From Janthinobacterium sp. TB1-E2 (GTDB taxonomy: Bacteria > Pseudomonadota > Gammaproteobacteria > Burkholderiales > Burkholderiaceae_D), in the NCBI RefSeq assembly GCF_036885605.1, contig NZ_CP142523.1, positions 1,612,001 through 1,676,000 of the forward strand: a stretch of 64,000 nt of DNA, read 5' to 3'. The notes under the pieces were generated by a model. That model worked only from the letters and a program-made list of their open reading frames with translations, had not been told where the DNA came from and did not search any database. Numbering within the stretch: the first letter of the stretch is position 1; each line of letters starts with the position of its first letter. The position numbers and the translations under genes are program-made. Positions 63,509 through 64,000 of this stretch are shown piece after piece.

Positions 63509-63639
63509 GCCGTCTCCGGACGGCCGGCAGGGTGGCCAGTAGTGCCGGGCATGTTGCCCATATTGTGTTACCCATCCTCTACCGGGCGGATACTTGCTAT
63601 CCACAGTGCGCCGGCATGATGGTTTTCGGAGTGTTAAAA

Positions 63640-64000
63640 ATGGACTTGATTCAACAATTAGAGCAGGAAGAAATTGCTCGTCTGGGTAAAACCATTCCTG
63701 AATTCGCACCAGGCGATACCGTTATCGTCAGCGTCAACGTAGTCGAAGGTACGCGCAAGCGCGCCCAGGCTTACGAAGGCGTCGTTATCTCCCGTCGTAA
63801 CCGTGGCCTGAACTCGAACTTCATCGTTCGCAAGATCTCGTCCGGCGAAGGCGTTGAGCGTACGTTCCAACTGTACTCGCCGCTGATCGCTTCGATCGAA
63901 GTGAAACGCCGTGGTGATGTTCGCCGCGCCAAGCTGTACTATCTGCGTGAGCGTTCGGGTAAATCGGCGCGTATCAAAGAAAAATTGCCAAATCGCCGCG
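63640..64000 (+). CDS. rplS: 50S ribosomal protein L19 (3' truncated by window edge)
   Basis: About 120 residues are visible, from [16 protein letters not shown] to the window end at KEKLPNRR. L19 is about 125 to 130 residues, so only a few are missing. It has the family stretch [19 protein letters not shown] and the RNA-binding [15 protein letters not shown]. The start ATG is at 63640. The 131 bases to trmD hold no gene. Confidence 0.96.
   Translation, partial: MDLIQQLEQEEIARLGKTIPEFAPGDTVIVSVNVVEGTRKRAQAYEGVVISRRNRGLNSNFIVRKISSGEGVERTFQLYSPLIASIEVKRRGDVRRAKLYYLRERSGKSARIKEKLPNRR

Noticed and set aside
1..64000. tRNA genes, CRISPR arrays, insertion sequences, prophage genes
   Set aside because: I looked for cloverleaf-like runs, regular spacers, transposase motifs and integrase motifs and saw none. 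A dedicated scan could still find a weak one.

Overview
The window looks like chromosome of a high-GC betaproteobacterium of the Oxalobacteraceae, most likely Janthinobacterium or a close relative. This is inferred from gene content, protein style and the rpsP-rimM-trmD-rplS and lemA clusters; no 16S gene is present to prove it. Coding density is high, with no phage, insertion sequence, CRISPR array or tRNA gene seen. Both ends cut genes: a nucleoside-type ABC ATPase on the left and ribosomal protein L19 on the right.

Layout. 1-4132: BMP-family (nucleoside-type) ABC importer (ATPase, two permeases, binding protein). 4250-11358: HDOD signalling protein, secreted M28 peptidase, zinc-independent MDR oxidoreductase divergent from a LysR regulator, MFS exporter, luciferase-like oxidoreductase. 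11619-20698: galactose/glycan cluster with galT, a degenerate M24 peptidase-like gene, galK, a family 2 glycosidase and a very long three-module protein (clan GH-A glycosidase + glycosyltransferase + UDP-galactopyranose-mutase-like flavoprotein). 20699-23847: structured spacer, SlyB-like lipoprotein, small orphan, VanZ protein, a probable small RNA, SDR dehydrogenase. 23932-35054: TPM/YgcG/LemA cluster, pyrF, exonuclease I, DUF5610 protein, cNMP-binding diguanylate cyclase, HPF-like protein, DUF1345 protein, MFS exporter, ferredoxin reductase and a divergent NAD-epimerase. 35138-37103: four small or unusual genes, including an HTH-like mini-protein in an AT-rich pocket and a protein with tandem peptide repeats. 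37292-43836: CHASE sensor kinase, glnS and a J-domain gene followed by three uncharacterised genes. 44006-53188: LysR/MFS pair, LytTR/LytS two-component pair, glycerophosphodiesterase, and a zinc-type TonB receptor divergent from a Fur/Zur regulator with a shared palindrome. 53310-64000: alaS, tusA-like gene, etfB-etfA-acyl-CoA dehydrogenase, two small envelope proteins and the rpsP-rimM-trmD-rplS operon.

Working together: galT and galK overlap the M24-like gene by ATGA junctions, so all three should be co-translated; they feed UDP-galactose chemistry, while the downstream glycosidases and the GT/mutase-like protein suggest that a galactose-containing glycan is made or remodelled. The zinc receptor and Fur-family regulator look like one zinc or metal homeostasis unit. 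EtfBA and the acyl-CoA dehydrogenase form a beta-oxidation electron chain. Two families of palindromic repeats (GTAGGTCGGATTA-type at three places, GGGGTCAGACCC-type at two) punctuate gene ends.
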